In this document: piece after piece, positions 37,314 through 46,167 of the stretch
How positions within the stretch are numbered: the first letter of the stretch is position 1
Layout: the number at the start of each line of letters is the position of its first letter
Assembly (NCBI RefSeq): GCF_003019815.1
Contig: NZ_CP027773.1
Coordinates: 1,747,001 to 1,811,000, forward strand
Direction: 5' to 3'
Origin: Variovorax sp. PMC12
GTDB taxonomy: Bacteria; Pseudomonadota; Gammaproteobacteria; Burkholderiales; Burkholderiaceae_C
DNA: 64,000 bases
Notes under the pieces: model-generated
Databases searched by the model: none
Told to the model about the DNA's origin: nothing
The model's input: the letters and a program-made list of their open reading frames with translations, nothing else
Position numbers and translations under genes: made by a program

Positions 37314-38216
37314 CTATTCGGCCGCAGGCAGCCGGGCGTGCCTGGCCAGCAGTGCAATCAGCCGCTGGGCAGCGGGCGAGACATAGCCACTTTCCCGGAA
37401 CGTCACCACCATTCGACGCCGCATCGTGGTGCCGCGCAGCTTCACCTCGCGCAACCTCGCCCCCGAACTGCCCTCCTGCAGATGCAGACGAGAGATGAAG
37501 CTCAACAGGCCCGTCTCGCCGATCAGCGCGGGCAGCATCAGAAGCATGGTGCTTTCCACCTGAACGACGGGACGCGGCAGGTGGTGTCGGTCGAAGGTCT
37601 GGTCGAGCCAGTCGCGGATAGGCGCCCCCTGCGGTTGCAATACCCACTTGTAGTTCGCGAGGTCGCGCAGCGTGACCTTGGTTTTCGAGAACAACTCGTG
37701 GTTCGCGATCGCGGCCACGACGATCTGGTCCTCTGCCAACAGGCGGGTGGTGAAGCCCGGTTCGCTCGGGCCCTCCGTGCCGACGAGGAGATCGATGTCG
37801 CCGCTGCGCAGAAGCGGGGCAAGAACGTCGCCCAGCGCCACCGTCGTTCGCACGGTCACGCCAGGCGCCTCCTTCAGCAGGTCCCGCGCGGCAGGAGGCA
37901 ACAGGAACTGCGCCGCGGTGGGCACGATGCCAAGCTTGACCTGGCCGGAGAGCCCCTGGCCGATGTCGCCAATCTCGCGGCGAGCACTCTCCACGTCGAA
38001 TCGGGTGCGCTGGGCCCACCTCAGCAGCGCTCGCCCCGCCGTGGTCAGCCGGATGCCGCGTCCGGTCTTTTCGAACAGCGTGGCGCCGTACGCCTCCTCC
38101 AGGCGCCGTACGCAGCTCGTCAAGGCAGGTTGGGTCTTGTGCAGGCGTTCCGCCGCACGCCCCATGTGCTCGAGCTCGGCCATGACTTCGAAGTACCTCA
38201 AATCCCGCAAGTCCAC
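37314..38216 (-). CDS. LysR-family transcriptional regulator
   Basis: 300 residues from GTG (MDLRDLRYFEVMAELEHMG) with AAAGGG five bases upstream; the longer frame to 38282 is less plausible. Winged helix with RAAERLHKTQPALTSCVRRLEE, then a full effector domain. Heads the lower-G+C block on the same strand and probably controls it. Its class often responds to aromatic or hydroxy acids. Confidence 0.9.
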   Translation of the reverse strand: MDLRDLRYFEVMAELEHMGRAAERLHKTQPALTSCVRRLEEAYGATLFEKTGRGIRLTTAGRALLRWAQRTRFDVESARREIGDIGQGLSGQVKLGIVPTAAQFLLPPAARDLLKEAPGVTVRTTVALGDVLAPLLRSGDIDLLVGTEGPSEPGFTTRLLAEDQIVVAAIANHELFSKTKVTLRDLANYKWVLQPQGAPIRDWLDQTFDRHHLPRPVVQVESTMLLMLPALIGETGLLSFISRLHLQEGSSGARLREVKLRGTTMRRRMVVTFRESGYVSPAAQRLIALLARHARLPAAE

Positions 38217-38426
38217 GGGTTCCCTTTCAGTTGGCTTTGACGTCCGAGAGCATGCCGCACTCGAGGCGCGCACGATCGCCATGCGCCAGGCGCTCGGCCG
38301 CCTGCACTGCGCGAAAGTCTAGCCGCGACGTGGGATACCCCCCGAAGGCCGCTTCCCGAGGCCTGGAAGTCTGCTCTTGAGCGCTCCGCCGAGCCTTCGG
38401 CGCACTCTCGCGTCAAGCACCGGGCT

Positions 38427-39464
38427 ATGCTCCCCGACCACATGCCGCGACAGAACGCCTCCCCCTCTTCTCTCCCGCACCAAGCCAAGTCAGCCCTGGC
38501 CGCCCTGTGCCTCGCCAGCGCCTGCGCGCCGGCACTCGCCGCCCCGGGCTGCCTCGACACCGCCCTCCAATCCCCCTCCCCCGCACGCGCCCTCGCCATG
38601 GCCACCTTCGCCACGCAGGAGCACGAAGCCTTCGGCGGGCAGACGATGGATGCCGAGGGCCGCATGACGACGGACGGCGACTCCGAAGCCGAGGACACGC
38701 GCCGCACGGTGCCGGGCCTTGCGCCCTGGGAGCGGGTGGTCGGCTACTGGCAGGCGGTCGATCCGCTGTTGCCTTCGCGAGTGCGCTACGGCGGGCTGCG
38801 GCCGGCCTACCGGCAGTTGCTGATGCAGTCGCTGAACGAGGCTTCGGCCGCGCGCCTCCAGGGCATGGGCGTGGGGCCCGACGAGGGGCTGGACTCGCCG
38901 GAGCTGCGCGCGGTCGATGTCGCATTGAAGCGGGTCGCGGTGATCGACACGCCGTGGTCGGCGGCCTTCATCAGCTGGCTCGCGCGGCAGGCGGGGCTGG
39001 CGGGAGACGAGTTCGTCTTCTCCGAAGCGCACGTGGACTACGCGGGTGCCGCGTGGCAGGCAGGCATCGAGGAGCAGGCCGGGCGCCCGACGCGCTACGC
39101 CCTGCGTGCCTGCGACCTGACGCGCACGCCGCCTCGCGTGGGCGATCTGGTCTGCCAGGCGCGCGGCGCGGGCGCGGACCTGGACACTTTCGACAAGATC
39201 GGCGAGGTGCTGGCAACGCGGCCCACCGGCGGCGATGCGCTGCCGATGCATTGCGATGTGGTGGTGGCCGTCGATGCGACGGGCTTCGACACGGTGGGCG
39301 GCAACGTGCTGCAGTCGGTCACGCGGCGCCGGCTGGACTTTGCGCCGGGCACGCGCCGGCTGGACCCGAGCTATCTGCCCGAGGGATGCACGCCCGGCGC
39401 GGCGAGCTGCATCGACCGCCACATGAGCCGGCAGCCGTGGTCGCTGCTGCTGCAGTGGCGCTGA
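38427..39464 (+). CDS. DUF2272-domain secreted protein
   Basis: 345 residues (a second ATG five codons in is an alternative start). Hydrophobic signal AALCLASACAPALAA|PGC. The middle contains VIDTPWSAAFISWLARQAGL and FSEAHVDYAGAAWQ, characteristic of DUF2272, whose fold resembles cysteine/NlpC-like hydrolases; HCDVVVAVDA lies near the end. Function is unproven; a cell-wall role is plausible. Stands alone, converging on the DUF3297 gene. Confidence 0.82.
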   Translation: MLPDHMPRQNASPSSLPHQAKSALAALCLASACAPALAAPGCLDTALQSPSPARALAMATFATQEHEAFGGQTMDAEGRMTTDGDSEAEDTRRTVPGLAPWERVVGYWQAVDPLLPSRVRYGGLRPAYRQLLMQSLNEASAARLQGMGVGPDEGLDSPELRAVDVALKRVAVIDTPWSAAFISWLARQAGLAGDEFVFSEAHVDYAGAAWQAGIEEQAGRPTRYALRACDLTRTPPRVGDLVCQARGAGADLDTFDKIGEVLATRPTGGDALPMHCDVVVAVDATGFDTVGGNVLQSVTRRRLDFAPGTRRLDPSYLPEGCTPGAASCIDRHMSRQPWSLLLQWR

Positions 39465-39473
39465 TCGAGAAAC

Positions 39474-39491
39474 AAAAAAAGCGCGCCGCTT
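39474..39491 (-). terminator. Short intrinsic terminator overlapping DUF3297 stop codon
   Basis: On the minus strand AAGCG-GCG-CGCTT is followed directly by a run of T (plus-strand A-run 39474-39480). The 5-bp stem is short but GC-rich, and its first A is part of the DUF3297 stop codon. Confidence 0.45.
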
Positions 39492-39756
39492 ACTTGTAGT
39501 ACGCCTCGACCTTGCCCTTGAGCTTGAGCAGCAGGGGCTTGCCCTTGCGATCAAGCGTCTTGCCGGCGGGAACCTTGATCCAGCCTTCGCTGATGCAGTA
39601 TTCCTCGACGTCGAGGCGCTCCTTGCCGTTGAAGCGGATGCCGATGTCGCCTTCGAAGGCGGCCGCCAGGTGGTGGGGGCTGCGCGGATCGGAAGACAGG
39701 TGGTCGGGAAGGGGCGGGAGGGAAGAAGAAGAAGGAGTGGGAGTGGCTTCGGTCAT
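39490..39756 (-). CDS. DUF3297-family protein
   Basis: 88 residues. A Ser/Pro-rich N-terminal tail (TPTPSSSSLPPLPDHL) precedes the conserved part: DIGIRFNGKERLDVEEYCISEGWIKV interrupted only here for quoting, then LDRKGKPLLLKLKG. Small cytosolic protein family of unknown role, widespread in proteobacteria. Confidence 0.85.
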   Translation of the reverse strand: MTEATPTPSSSSLPPLPDHLSSDPRSPHHLAAAFEGDIGIRFNGKERLDVEEYCISEGWIKVPAGKTLDRKGKPLLLKLKGKVEAYYK

Positions 39757-39803
39757 GGCGCGTGATGATAGGGGCTCCGGCCGGCCCCTCCCCTCGCGGC
39801 GCT

Positions 39804-40271
39804 CTAACGACGCTTTTTCTTCCCGTGCCTGGGCGGCGGCTTGGGGCCGAAGCCGAGCGCGGCGCGTGCCAGTGCGTCGGCCTCGCCGTTGCGGTGGCGC
39901 GGAATCCATTGCACACGCGCCTGGGCGAAGCTGCCGAGCAGCGCGCGGGCATCGTCGAAGAGCGGGGCCATGCGCTCGATGGGTTTGGCGCCCGGCGCGG
40001 CGAGCTGCTCGACCAGCGTGCTGTTGTCGCTGTAGGCCAGCACGGCGGTGGCGCCCTTGTCGCGCAGTGCGTGGAGCGCGGCGGTCAGCGCCAGCAGCTC
40101 GGCCTCGTTGTTGCAGCCGATGGCGTGCGTGGCCTGCGACAGCGTGTGGCGGCTGCCGTCGGGCGCGGTGATGACGGCGCCGATGCCCATGCGGCCCGGG
40201 TTGGGCATGGCGCTGCCGTCGCAGTGAACCACCCACGGGAGCCCCGTGGCCACGGAACCGTCGCCGTTCAT
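39804..40271 (-). CDS. Ribonuclease H-like protein
   Basis: 155 residues. The four RNase H carboxylates are in place: VHCDGSAMPNPG (Asp), NNEAELLAL (Glu), AYSDNSTLV (Asp) and RHRNGEADALA (Asp). A basic tail (PKPPPRHGKKKRR) could bind nucleic acid. It resembles the stand-alone 'reverse transcriptase-like' RNase HI group, which removes RNA from RNA-DNA hybrids. Follows the DUF4124 gene by 13 bp. Confidence 0.88.
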   Translation of the reverse strand: MNGDGSVATGLPWVVHCDGSAMPNPGRMGIGAVITAPDGSRHTLSQATHAIGCNNEAELLALTAALHALRDKGATAVLAYSDNSTLVEQLAAPGAKPIERMAPLFDDARALLGSFAQARVQWIPRHRNGEADALARAALGFGPKPPPRHGKKKRR

Positions 40272-40284
40272 TCGCTCTTCTTGT

Positions 40285-40794
40285 TCAGCAGTTGTTGCGC
40301 TTGATGCCCGCCAGGTTCTGGCAGGGCCTCTGGCCGGGCGGCGGACCGGGGTCGACCGCATGCGGGGGCCGCGGCCGGCGGATCGGGCGTGCGCCGTCGT
40401 AGTAGGGGTCGTAGTACGGATCGGGGCTCAACACGACGACGCCCGGCGGCTCCGCAGCCGGCTGCGGCTGCGTCTCGGCCGGGAAGCGCGGGATGATGGC
40501 CGGCCCCGAGGGCGGGTTGCTCGCCACCCGGCTGGGCGGCGAGGATGACGGCGGAGATGGCGGCGCGGAGCGCTGCGGCGTGGACGAAGAGTCGCGGCGC
40601 GCCGGGTCGGGCGGGGGCGATTCGAGGATAGGCACCTGCCGCGCCTGCTTGCTGCCTGCCGGGCATTCGACGTTGGTGTAAGAAACGGCGCCGCTGGCAT
40701 CGGTGCAGCGGATTACTTCCGCGCGGGCACCGCCGGGGGACGCCGCCGCGGCCACGGCAAAGATCGCCGGAATGAGGAGTGCCAATGCGCGCAT
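40285..40794 (-). CDS. DUF4124-domain secreted protein
   Basis: 169 residues. Signal peptide ends at GARA|EVIRCTD. The DUF4124 motif EVIRCTDASGAVSYTNVECP is complete, then a long Pro/Ser-rich tail with PDPYYDPYYDG and two C-terminal cysteines (PCQNLAG, KRNNC). Periplasmic or surface-exposed; function unknown. Upstream of and probably co-transcribed with the RNase H-like gene. Confidence 0.83.
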   Translation of the reverse strand: MRALALLIPAIFAVAAAASPGGARAEVIRCTDASGAVSYTNVECPAGSKQARQVPILESPPPDPARRDSSSTPQRSAPPSPPSSSPPSRVASNPPSGPAIIPRFPAETQPQPAAEPPGVVVLSPDPYYDPYYDGARPIRRPRPPHAVDPGPPPGQRPCQNLAGIKRNNC

Positions 40795-40847
40795 CGCGCC
40801 ACTGTAGCCGCAGCGGGGCCGCAGCGCACCTGCGGCATGATCGCGTC

Positions 40848-41588
40848 ATGGACAACAGCCCCCCGCTCCCCCTCGTCATCGTCAAGGTCGGAGGCACCTT
40901 CGACGCGCTGCGCGCCCGTCGTGGCGACTTCGAACACTGGGTTGCCGACGGACTCGGCACGCAGACGCTTCCCATCCTGGTGATCGACCCGCGCCGCGGC
41001 GACACCCTGCCCGACCCCGGCCAGGTGGCCGGCGTGGTCGTCACCGGCTCGCATGCGATGGTGTCGCACCGCGAACCGTGGAGCGAAACCACGGCCGCGT
41101 GGCTCGCGAAGGCGGTGGCGCTCGACACGCCGGTGCTCGGCATCTGCTACGGGCACCAGTTGCTGGCGCATGCGCTCGGCGGCGAGGCCGGCAACCACCC
41201 GGGCGGCGCGGAGGTCGGCACGGTGACGGTGTCGCTCACCGAGGCCGCCGCCACCGACCCGCTGCTGGGCGGCCTGCCCGCGCAGTTTCCGGCCAACGCG
41301 GTGCACTGGCAGAGCGCGCTGCGCCTGCCCGAAGGCGCGGTGCCGCTGGCCGCCAGCGCGCATGAGCCGGTGCATGCCTTTCGCGCAGGCAAGCACGCCT
41401 GGGGCGTGCAGTTCCATCCGGAATTCGACGCCGAGGCGATGCGCGGCTACATCGACAACCTGCGCGGCGAACTGACCGCCATGGGCGCCGACCCGCAAGC
41501 GCTGCGCAACGGCGTGAGCGAGACCGGCGCGGCCGCCAGCCTGCTCGGCCGCTTTGCGCGGATCGCCGAGGCGCGCCAGGGCGTTTGA
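40848..41588 (+). CDS. Class I glutamine amidotransferase-like protein (GMP synthase-like)
   Basis: 246 residues. Nucleophile elbow GICYGHQLLAHALGG (Cys) and the His-Glu pair in VQFHPEFDAEA complete the triad. There is no synthetase domain, so it is one of the stand-alone amidotransferase-like proteins, some of which are gamma-glutamyl hydrolases of polyamine or amine conjugates. Divergent from the DUF4124 gene with only 53 bp between them. Confidence 0.88.
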   Translation: MDNSPPLPLVIVKVGGTFDALRARRGDFEHWVADGLGTQTLPILVIDPRRGDTLPDPGQVAGVVVTGSHAMVSHREPWSETTAAWLAKAVALDTPVLGICYGHQLLAHALGGEAGNHPGGAEVGTVTVSLTEAAATDPLLGGLPAQFPANAVHWQSALRLPEGAVPLAASAHEPVHAFRAGKHAWGVQFHPEFDAEAMRGYIDNLRGELTAMGADPQALRNGVSETGAAASLLGRFARIAEARQGV

Positions 41589-41699
41589 GCCCGATCGGGG
41601 TCCATCGCGGCCCTCTGTAGCCGTCGGACCGCGACTACAAGGGGCGCCCGGCGCTTGGGTTAAGGTGCGGTCCATTCGCCCATCGCTCCACACCTTTCC

Positions 41700-42338
41700 A
41701 TGACCACTCCCTCGCCCGCGCCGGCTCGCAAGCATTTTTCGATGATCCGGGAATTCCACCTGGCCGACGTCTTCACGCTCGGCAATGCGGCATGCGGGGT
41801 GGGCGCGGTTTTCCTGGCAATGGCCTTCATGGCCAGCCAGTCGCTCCCGCAGTTCCTGTGGGCGGCGGCGCTGGCGCCCGCGGCATTCATCTTCGACGTG
41901 TTCGACGGGCGCATCGCGCGCTGGCGGCAGACGCAGTCGGCCCTGGGCCGCGAACTCGACTCGCTGGCCGACATCATTTCCTTCGGCGTGGCGCCGGCCG
42001 CGCTGGGCTTTGCGGCGGGGCTGAACGGCGGCTGGGACTGCGTGCTGCTGATCTATTTCGTCGGCTGCGGCGTGAGCCGGCTCGCGCGCTACAACGTGAC
42101 GGCCGAGGCGCTGTCCGCCGGCGCCGACAAGGTGAAGTATTTCGAGGGCACGCCCATTCCCACCAGCGTGGTGCTGGTGGCCGTGCTGGCCTATGCCGCG
42201 TGGCAGGGCAGCATCGGTGCATCGGCGTGGGGCGGCGCCTGGACCATCGGCCCGTGGCAGCTGCATCCGCTGGTGCTGATGTTCGCGCTCTCGGGCACGC
42301 TGATGATCAGCAAGACCCTGCGCATTCCGAAGTTCTGA
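41700..42338 (+). CDS. pssA: CDP-diacylglycerol-serine O-phosphatidyltransferase
   Basis: 212 residues. The CDP-alcohol phosphatidyltransferase signature is exact: DVFDGRIARWRQTQSALGRE followed by LDSLADIISFG, i.e. DxxDGxxAR-x8-GxxxDxxxD. About six membrane helices and a KYFEGTPIPTS loop that is typical of PssA type II. Makes phosphatidylserine, the precursor of phosphatidylethanolamine, at the inner membrane. Confidence 0.92.
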   Translation: MTTPSPAPARKHFSMIREFHLADVFTLGNAACGVGAVFLAMAFMASQSLPQFLWAAALAPAAFIFDVFDGRIARWRQTQSALGRELDSLADIISFGVAPAALGFAAGLNGGWDCVLLIYFVGCGVSRLARYNVTAEALSAGADKVKYFEGTPIPTSVVLVAVLAYAAWQGSIGASAWGGAWTIGPWQLHPLVLMFALSGTLMISKTLRIPKF

Positions 42339-42365
42339 GTTCCGCCAGACCCAGGAGACACCGCG

Positions 42366-42947
42366 ATGACCATGAAGCTCTACTTCGACCCGCAAAGCCG
42401 CTCGCAGGTCGCCAAATGGATGCTCGACGAGACCGGCGCGCCCTATGAGATCGTGACCACGCTCATCCGCGAGAAGGCGCACAAGAAGCCCGAGTACCTG
42501 AAGATCAACCCGGCGGGCAAGCTGCCCGCGCTGGTGGACGGCCGCGCGCGCGTGTTCGAGAACGCGGCCATCTGCATGTACCTGGCCGAGAAGTTTCCCG
42601 GCAAGCGGCTGGCACCGCCTGTCGGCTCGGTCGACCGGGGGCGCTACCTGTCGCTGATGGTCTATTCGACCTCGCAGCTCGAGCCCGCGATGGGCGACAG
42701 CCTCTTGAAGATCCGCAGCAACAACAGCGCCCGCGGCTGGACCGACTTCGAGGCCGCCAAGGATGCGGTCGAGCGCGAACTCGGCGACGGGCCCTACCTG
42801 TTCGGCTCGCAGTTCACGGCGGCCGACGTGATGATCGGCTCCATGTTCATCTGGCACCGCGCATTCGGCGGCCGCTCGAACCGCCCGAAGATCGACGCCT
42901 ACATCAACCGGCTGCAGGCCCGCCCCAAGGGCATGAAATTCGGCTGA
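42366..42947 (+). CDS. Glutathione S-transferase family protein
   Basis: 193 residues. Thioredoxin-like N-terminal domain (MKLYFDPQSRSQVAKWML; INPAGKLPALVDGRARVFEN, the Pro and Glu-Asn that hold glutathione) and an all-helical C-terminal domain with FTAADVMIGSMFIWHRAFG. The likely catalytic residue is a serine rather than a cysteine at the first-helix start. Starts 27 bp after pssA, possibly co-transcribed. Confidence 0.9.
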   Translation: MTMKLYFDPQSRSQVAKWMLDETGAPYEIVTTLIREKAHKKPEYLKINPAGKLPALVDGRARVFENAAICMYLAEKFPGKRLAPPVGSVDRGRYLSLMVYSTSQLEPAMGDSLLKIRSNNSARGWTDFEAAKDAVERELGDGPYLFGSQFTAADVMIGSMFIWHRAFGGRSNRPKIDAYINRLQARPKGMKFG

Positions 42948-43041
42948 ATACGGCGCGGCATGCCGCGCTGGTGACATCGCGCGGCAAAGGCTCGTCCTTT
43001 AATCGGCTTGCTTGTTCCATTCCAACAATAGAGACGCCCGC

Positions 43042-45444
43042 ATGACATCGAAGAACGCCACGCCCTCCCGCTTTGCGCTCACTGCCCTTTCCATGGGCCT
43101 GGCCGCCCTGCTCGCCGGCTGCGCGAGCACGCCGCCGCCCGGCGGGCGCAGCGTGACCATCGAGCGCACCACCTTCGGCATCGCGCACATCACCGCGCCC
43201 GACTACGAAGGGCTGGCGTACGGCAGCGCCTATGCGCATGCGCAGGACAACGTCTGCCAGACCGCCGAACACCTGCTCACGCTGCGCGGCGACCGCTCGC
43301 AGTTCCTGGGGCCGCAGAACACCGGCGACCTGGGCCTGGGCCGCGCGCCGAATGCGCAGATCGACCTGTTCATCCGCTATCACATGGACGACGCGGCACT
43401 GGCGCGCGCGGGCGCCACCACCAGCCCCGACGTGCAGGCAGCGCTGCGCGGCTACGTGGCCGGCTACAACCGCTACCTGCAGGATGCCGGCCCGAATGGC
43501 CTGCCCGCCGAGTGCCGCGGCAAGCCCTGGGTGCGGCCGATGACGGCGGCAGACCTGTCGCGCGCCACCGAGATGTCGATGATCCAGGGCGGCGTGGGCG
43601 CGCTGGCCGGCGCGGTGCTGGCCGCAGTGCCGCCCGCCCCCGGCGCCAGGACGAGCGCCGCGCCGGTCGCGCTGAAGGAAGCCGTCGCCGAAATCGGCCG
43701 CCACAGCTTCAACGCCAACCCCGAGGGCGGCGAACTCGGCTCCAACGGCTGGGCGTTCGGGCGCAACGCCACGCCGGACGGCCGTGGCCTGCTGCTGGGC
43801 AACCCGCACTTCCCCTGGACCGGCACCAACCGCTTCTGGGAAATGCACCTCACCATTCCCGGCAAGGTCGACGTGATGGGCGCCACCGGCGGCCTGAGCC
43901 CGGTGGTGGCCATCGGCTTCAACAAGGACGTGGCCTGGACGCACACCGTGTCGACGGGCAAGCGCTTCACGCTGTACGAGCTGAAGCTCGACCCCAGCGA
44001 CCCGACGGTGTACCTGGTCGACGGCCAGCCGAAGAAGATGGTGGCGCGCACCGTGGTGCTGCCGGCCGCGGCAACGGGCGGCAGCGCCGCGCCGCTGCAG
44101 CACACCTTCTATTCGACCGACTGGGGCCCGGTGATCTCGCTGCCGCGCGCCGGCCTGGGCTGGACCGCGCAGAAGGCCTACGCCATCCGCGACGCCAACA
44201 CGCTGAACGTGCGCTCGGCCGAAAGCTGGATGAAGATGGCCCAGGCCCGCAACGTGGCCGAGCTGCGCGCCGCCATGGGCAACCAGGGCATGCCGTGGAT
44301 CAACACTATCGCGGCCGACCGTGACGGCAACGCCATGTACGCCGACCTGTCGGTGGTGCCAGACGTGTCGGCCGACATGCTCAAGGCCTGCGCGCCCTCG
44401 CCCGCCGCCGCCGCGCTGCTCAATGCGGCCGGGCTGCCGGTGCTCGACGGTTCGCGCAGCGCCTGCGCCTGGAACCGCGACAGCGCGGCCGCCGCGCCCG
44501 GCGTCATCGCGCCGGCCCGCATGCCGGTGGTCATCACGCCGGACTACGTGCAGAACAGCAACGACAGCTTCTGGCTCAGCAACCCCGAGACCGCGCCGAT
44601 GGCGGGCGTCTCGCCGCTCGTAGGCCCCGTGGGCGTGCCGCAGCGGCTGCGCACGCGCAGCGCCATCATGGAAATCCGGGGCCGCCTGGCGGGCAGCGAC
44701 GGCCTGCCCGGCAACCGCATGGGCGCGGCCGAGCTGCGCAGCGTGATCTTCCGCGACAAGAACCTCGCCGGCATGCTGGTGATGGACGACCTGCAGGCCG
44801 CCTGCCGGGCCAGTGCCGGCACGCTGAATGCCGACCAGGCCCTGGGCTGCCGCGTGCTGTCGGCCTGGGACCGCACCAGCAATGCCGATTCGAAGGGCGC
44901 GGCGCTGTTCCGCGAGTTCTGGCGCAAGACCAAGGACGTGCCGAAGGTCTGGCGCGTGCCCTTCGACCCCACCCAACCCGTGGCGACGCCGGCCGGCCTC
45001 GACATGGCCGCGCCCGCCACGCGCGACGCGGTGTTCAAGGCGCTGGGCGAGGCGGTCGGCATCCTGCGCACCGCCGGCTTCGCAGCCGACGTGCCGCTGG
45101 GCGTGCCGCAATCGCGCCTGGTGCGCGGCCAGAAGATCGCGCTGCATGGCGGCGACGAGTTCGAGGGCGTGCTCAACAAGCTGGAGTCGCAGGGCCAGTC
45201 GCTGATCGACCCGAAGGGCTACAACGTCAACTACGGCAGCAGCTACATGCAGGTCGTGACCTTCGACGCCAACGGCCCCGTCGCCCAGGGCCTGCTGACC
45301 TACGGCCAGAGCAGCGACCCGGCCTCGCCGCGCGCCTACGACCAGCTGCCGCTGTTCGCGGCCAAGCAGTGGCACCCGCTGCCGTTCCACCCCGCCGACG
45401 TGCGGGCACAGCGCGAGGGCACGCCGCTGCAGCTCGCGTACTGA
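43042..45444 (+). CDS. Penicillin acylase-family Ntn-hydrolase, predicted lipoprotein
   Basis: 800 residues. Signal with lipobox LAALLAGC (C27). Alpha subunit to about residue 233, then the autocatalytic cut before Ser234 in GGELGSNGWAFG; the beta subunit continues with LLLGNPHFPW and VDVMGATGGLSPVVAIGFN. This arrangement is shared by penicillin/cephalosporin acylases and acyl-homoserine-lactone acylases (PvdQ, QuiP), which remove fatty acyl chains from AHLs. Being a lipoprotein is unusual, as AHL acylases are normally soluble periplasmic enzymes. Substrate open. Confidence 0.9.
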   Translation: MTSKNATPSRFALTALSMGLAALLAGCASTPPPGGRSVTIERTTFGIAHITAPDYEGLAYGSAYAHAQDNVCQTAEHLLTLRGDRSQFLGPQNTGDLGLGRAPNAQIDLFIRYHMDDAALARAGATTSPDVQAALRGYVAGYNRYLQDAGPNGLPAECRGKPWVRPMTAADLSRATEMSMIQGGVGALAGAVLAAVPPAPGARTSAAPVALKEAVAEIGRHSFNANPEGGELGSNGWAFGRNATPDGRGLLLGNPHFPWTGTNRFWEMHLTIPGKVDVMGATGGLSPVVAIGFNKDVAWTHTVSTGKRFTLYELKLDPSDPTVYLVDGQPKKMVARTVVLPAAATGGSAAPLQHTFYSTDWGPVISLPRAGLGWTAQKAYAIRDANTLNVRSAESWMKMAQARNVAELRAAMGNQGMPWINTIAADRDGNAMYADLSVVPDVSADMLKACAPSPAAAALLNAAGLPVLDGSRSACAWNRDSAAAAPGVIAPARMPVVITPDYVQNSNDSFWLSNPETAPMAGVSPLVGPVGVPQRLRTRSAIMEIRGRLAGSDGLPGNRMGAAELRSVIFRDKNLAGMLVMDDLQAACRASAGTLNADQALGCRVLSAWDRTSNADSKGAALFREFWRKTKDVPKVWRVPFDPTQPVATPAGLDMAAPATRDAVFKALGEAVGILRTAGFAADVPLGVPQSRLVRGQKIALHGGDEFEGVLNKLESQGQSLIDPKGYNVNYGSSYMQVVTFDANGPVAQGLLTYGQSSDPASPRAYDQLPLFAAKQWHPLPFHPADVRAQREGTPLQLAY

Positions 45445-45457
45445 CATCATTTCGTCC

Positions 45458-46108
45458 ATGCCGCAACAGACTTCCCCTTCCCACACCGCCGCGAGCGGGC
45501 TCGACGAGCTGATCCGCATCGCGGCGGCGCAGCCGCTCGCGCCGGCCTGCGACCATTTCTACTTCCTGCGCCACGGCCAGACCGGGCGCAATGCGCAGCG
45601 CATCTTCCAGGCGCCGGACGAGCCGCTGAGCGAACTCGGCCTGCAGCAGGCGGCACGCGCCGCCGGGCTGCTGGCGGGCGAGCCGATCCGCACCATCGTC
45701 TGCAGCGATGCGCGGCGCGCCTTCGACACCGCGAACACGGTGGCCGCCGCGCTGCGGCTGGCGCCCACGGCGCACGAAGCGCTGCGCGAGCGCAATTTCG
45801 GCGCGCTGATCGGCACCTCGTCGGCCAACATCGACTGGGCCTGCGAGCCCGAGGGCGGCGAGACGCTCACGCAGTTCGTCGTGCGCAAGCGCGCCGCGCT
45901 CGACGCAGCCCTGCGCCAGCCCGCCCCGGTGCTGGTGGTGGCGCACGGCGGCACGCTGTACGCACTGGCCGCGCTCCTGGGCGTGCCGATCGATTTCAAG
46001 CTCCTGGGCAATGCGCAGCCATTGCGTTTCGAACGCAGCGGCCCCACATGGGCCGTGACGCCGCTGCTGCGGCATGCAGACACAGACGGCGAGGCGGCCC
46101 TGGCCTAG
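45458..46108 (+). CDS. Histidine phosphatase family protein
   Basis: 216 residues. Phospho-accepting motif FLRHGQTGRNAQRIFQ, second arginine in CSDARRAFDTA, acid in ALRERNFG and the second histidine in VVAHGGTLYAL: a complete phosphoglycerate-mutase-like active site. Follows the acylase gene by 13 bp, so may be co-transcribed. Substrate unknown. Confidence 0.9.
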   Translation: MPQQTSPSHTAASGLDELIRIAAAQPLAPACDHFYFLRHGQTGRNAQRIFQAPDEPLSELGLQQAARAAGLLAGEPIRTIVCSDARRAFDTANTVAAALRLAPTAHEALRERNFGALIGTSSANIDWACEPEGGETLTQFVVRKRAALDAALRQPAPVLVVAHGGTLYALAALLGVPIDFKLLGNAQPLRFERSGPTWAVTPLLRHADTDGEAALA

Positions 46109-46167
46109 CACCCCGCGAAGCGCCCCGAGCCCACCCCAGCCGTCCATACAACGAACCGCCACACACC

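Noticed and set aside
42953..42968. Perfect 16-bp palindrome GCGCGGCATGCCGCGC after the GST gene
   Set aside because: No loop and no T-run, and such GC palindromes are expected by chance at this composition. It may contribute to transcript ending but is not called.
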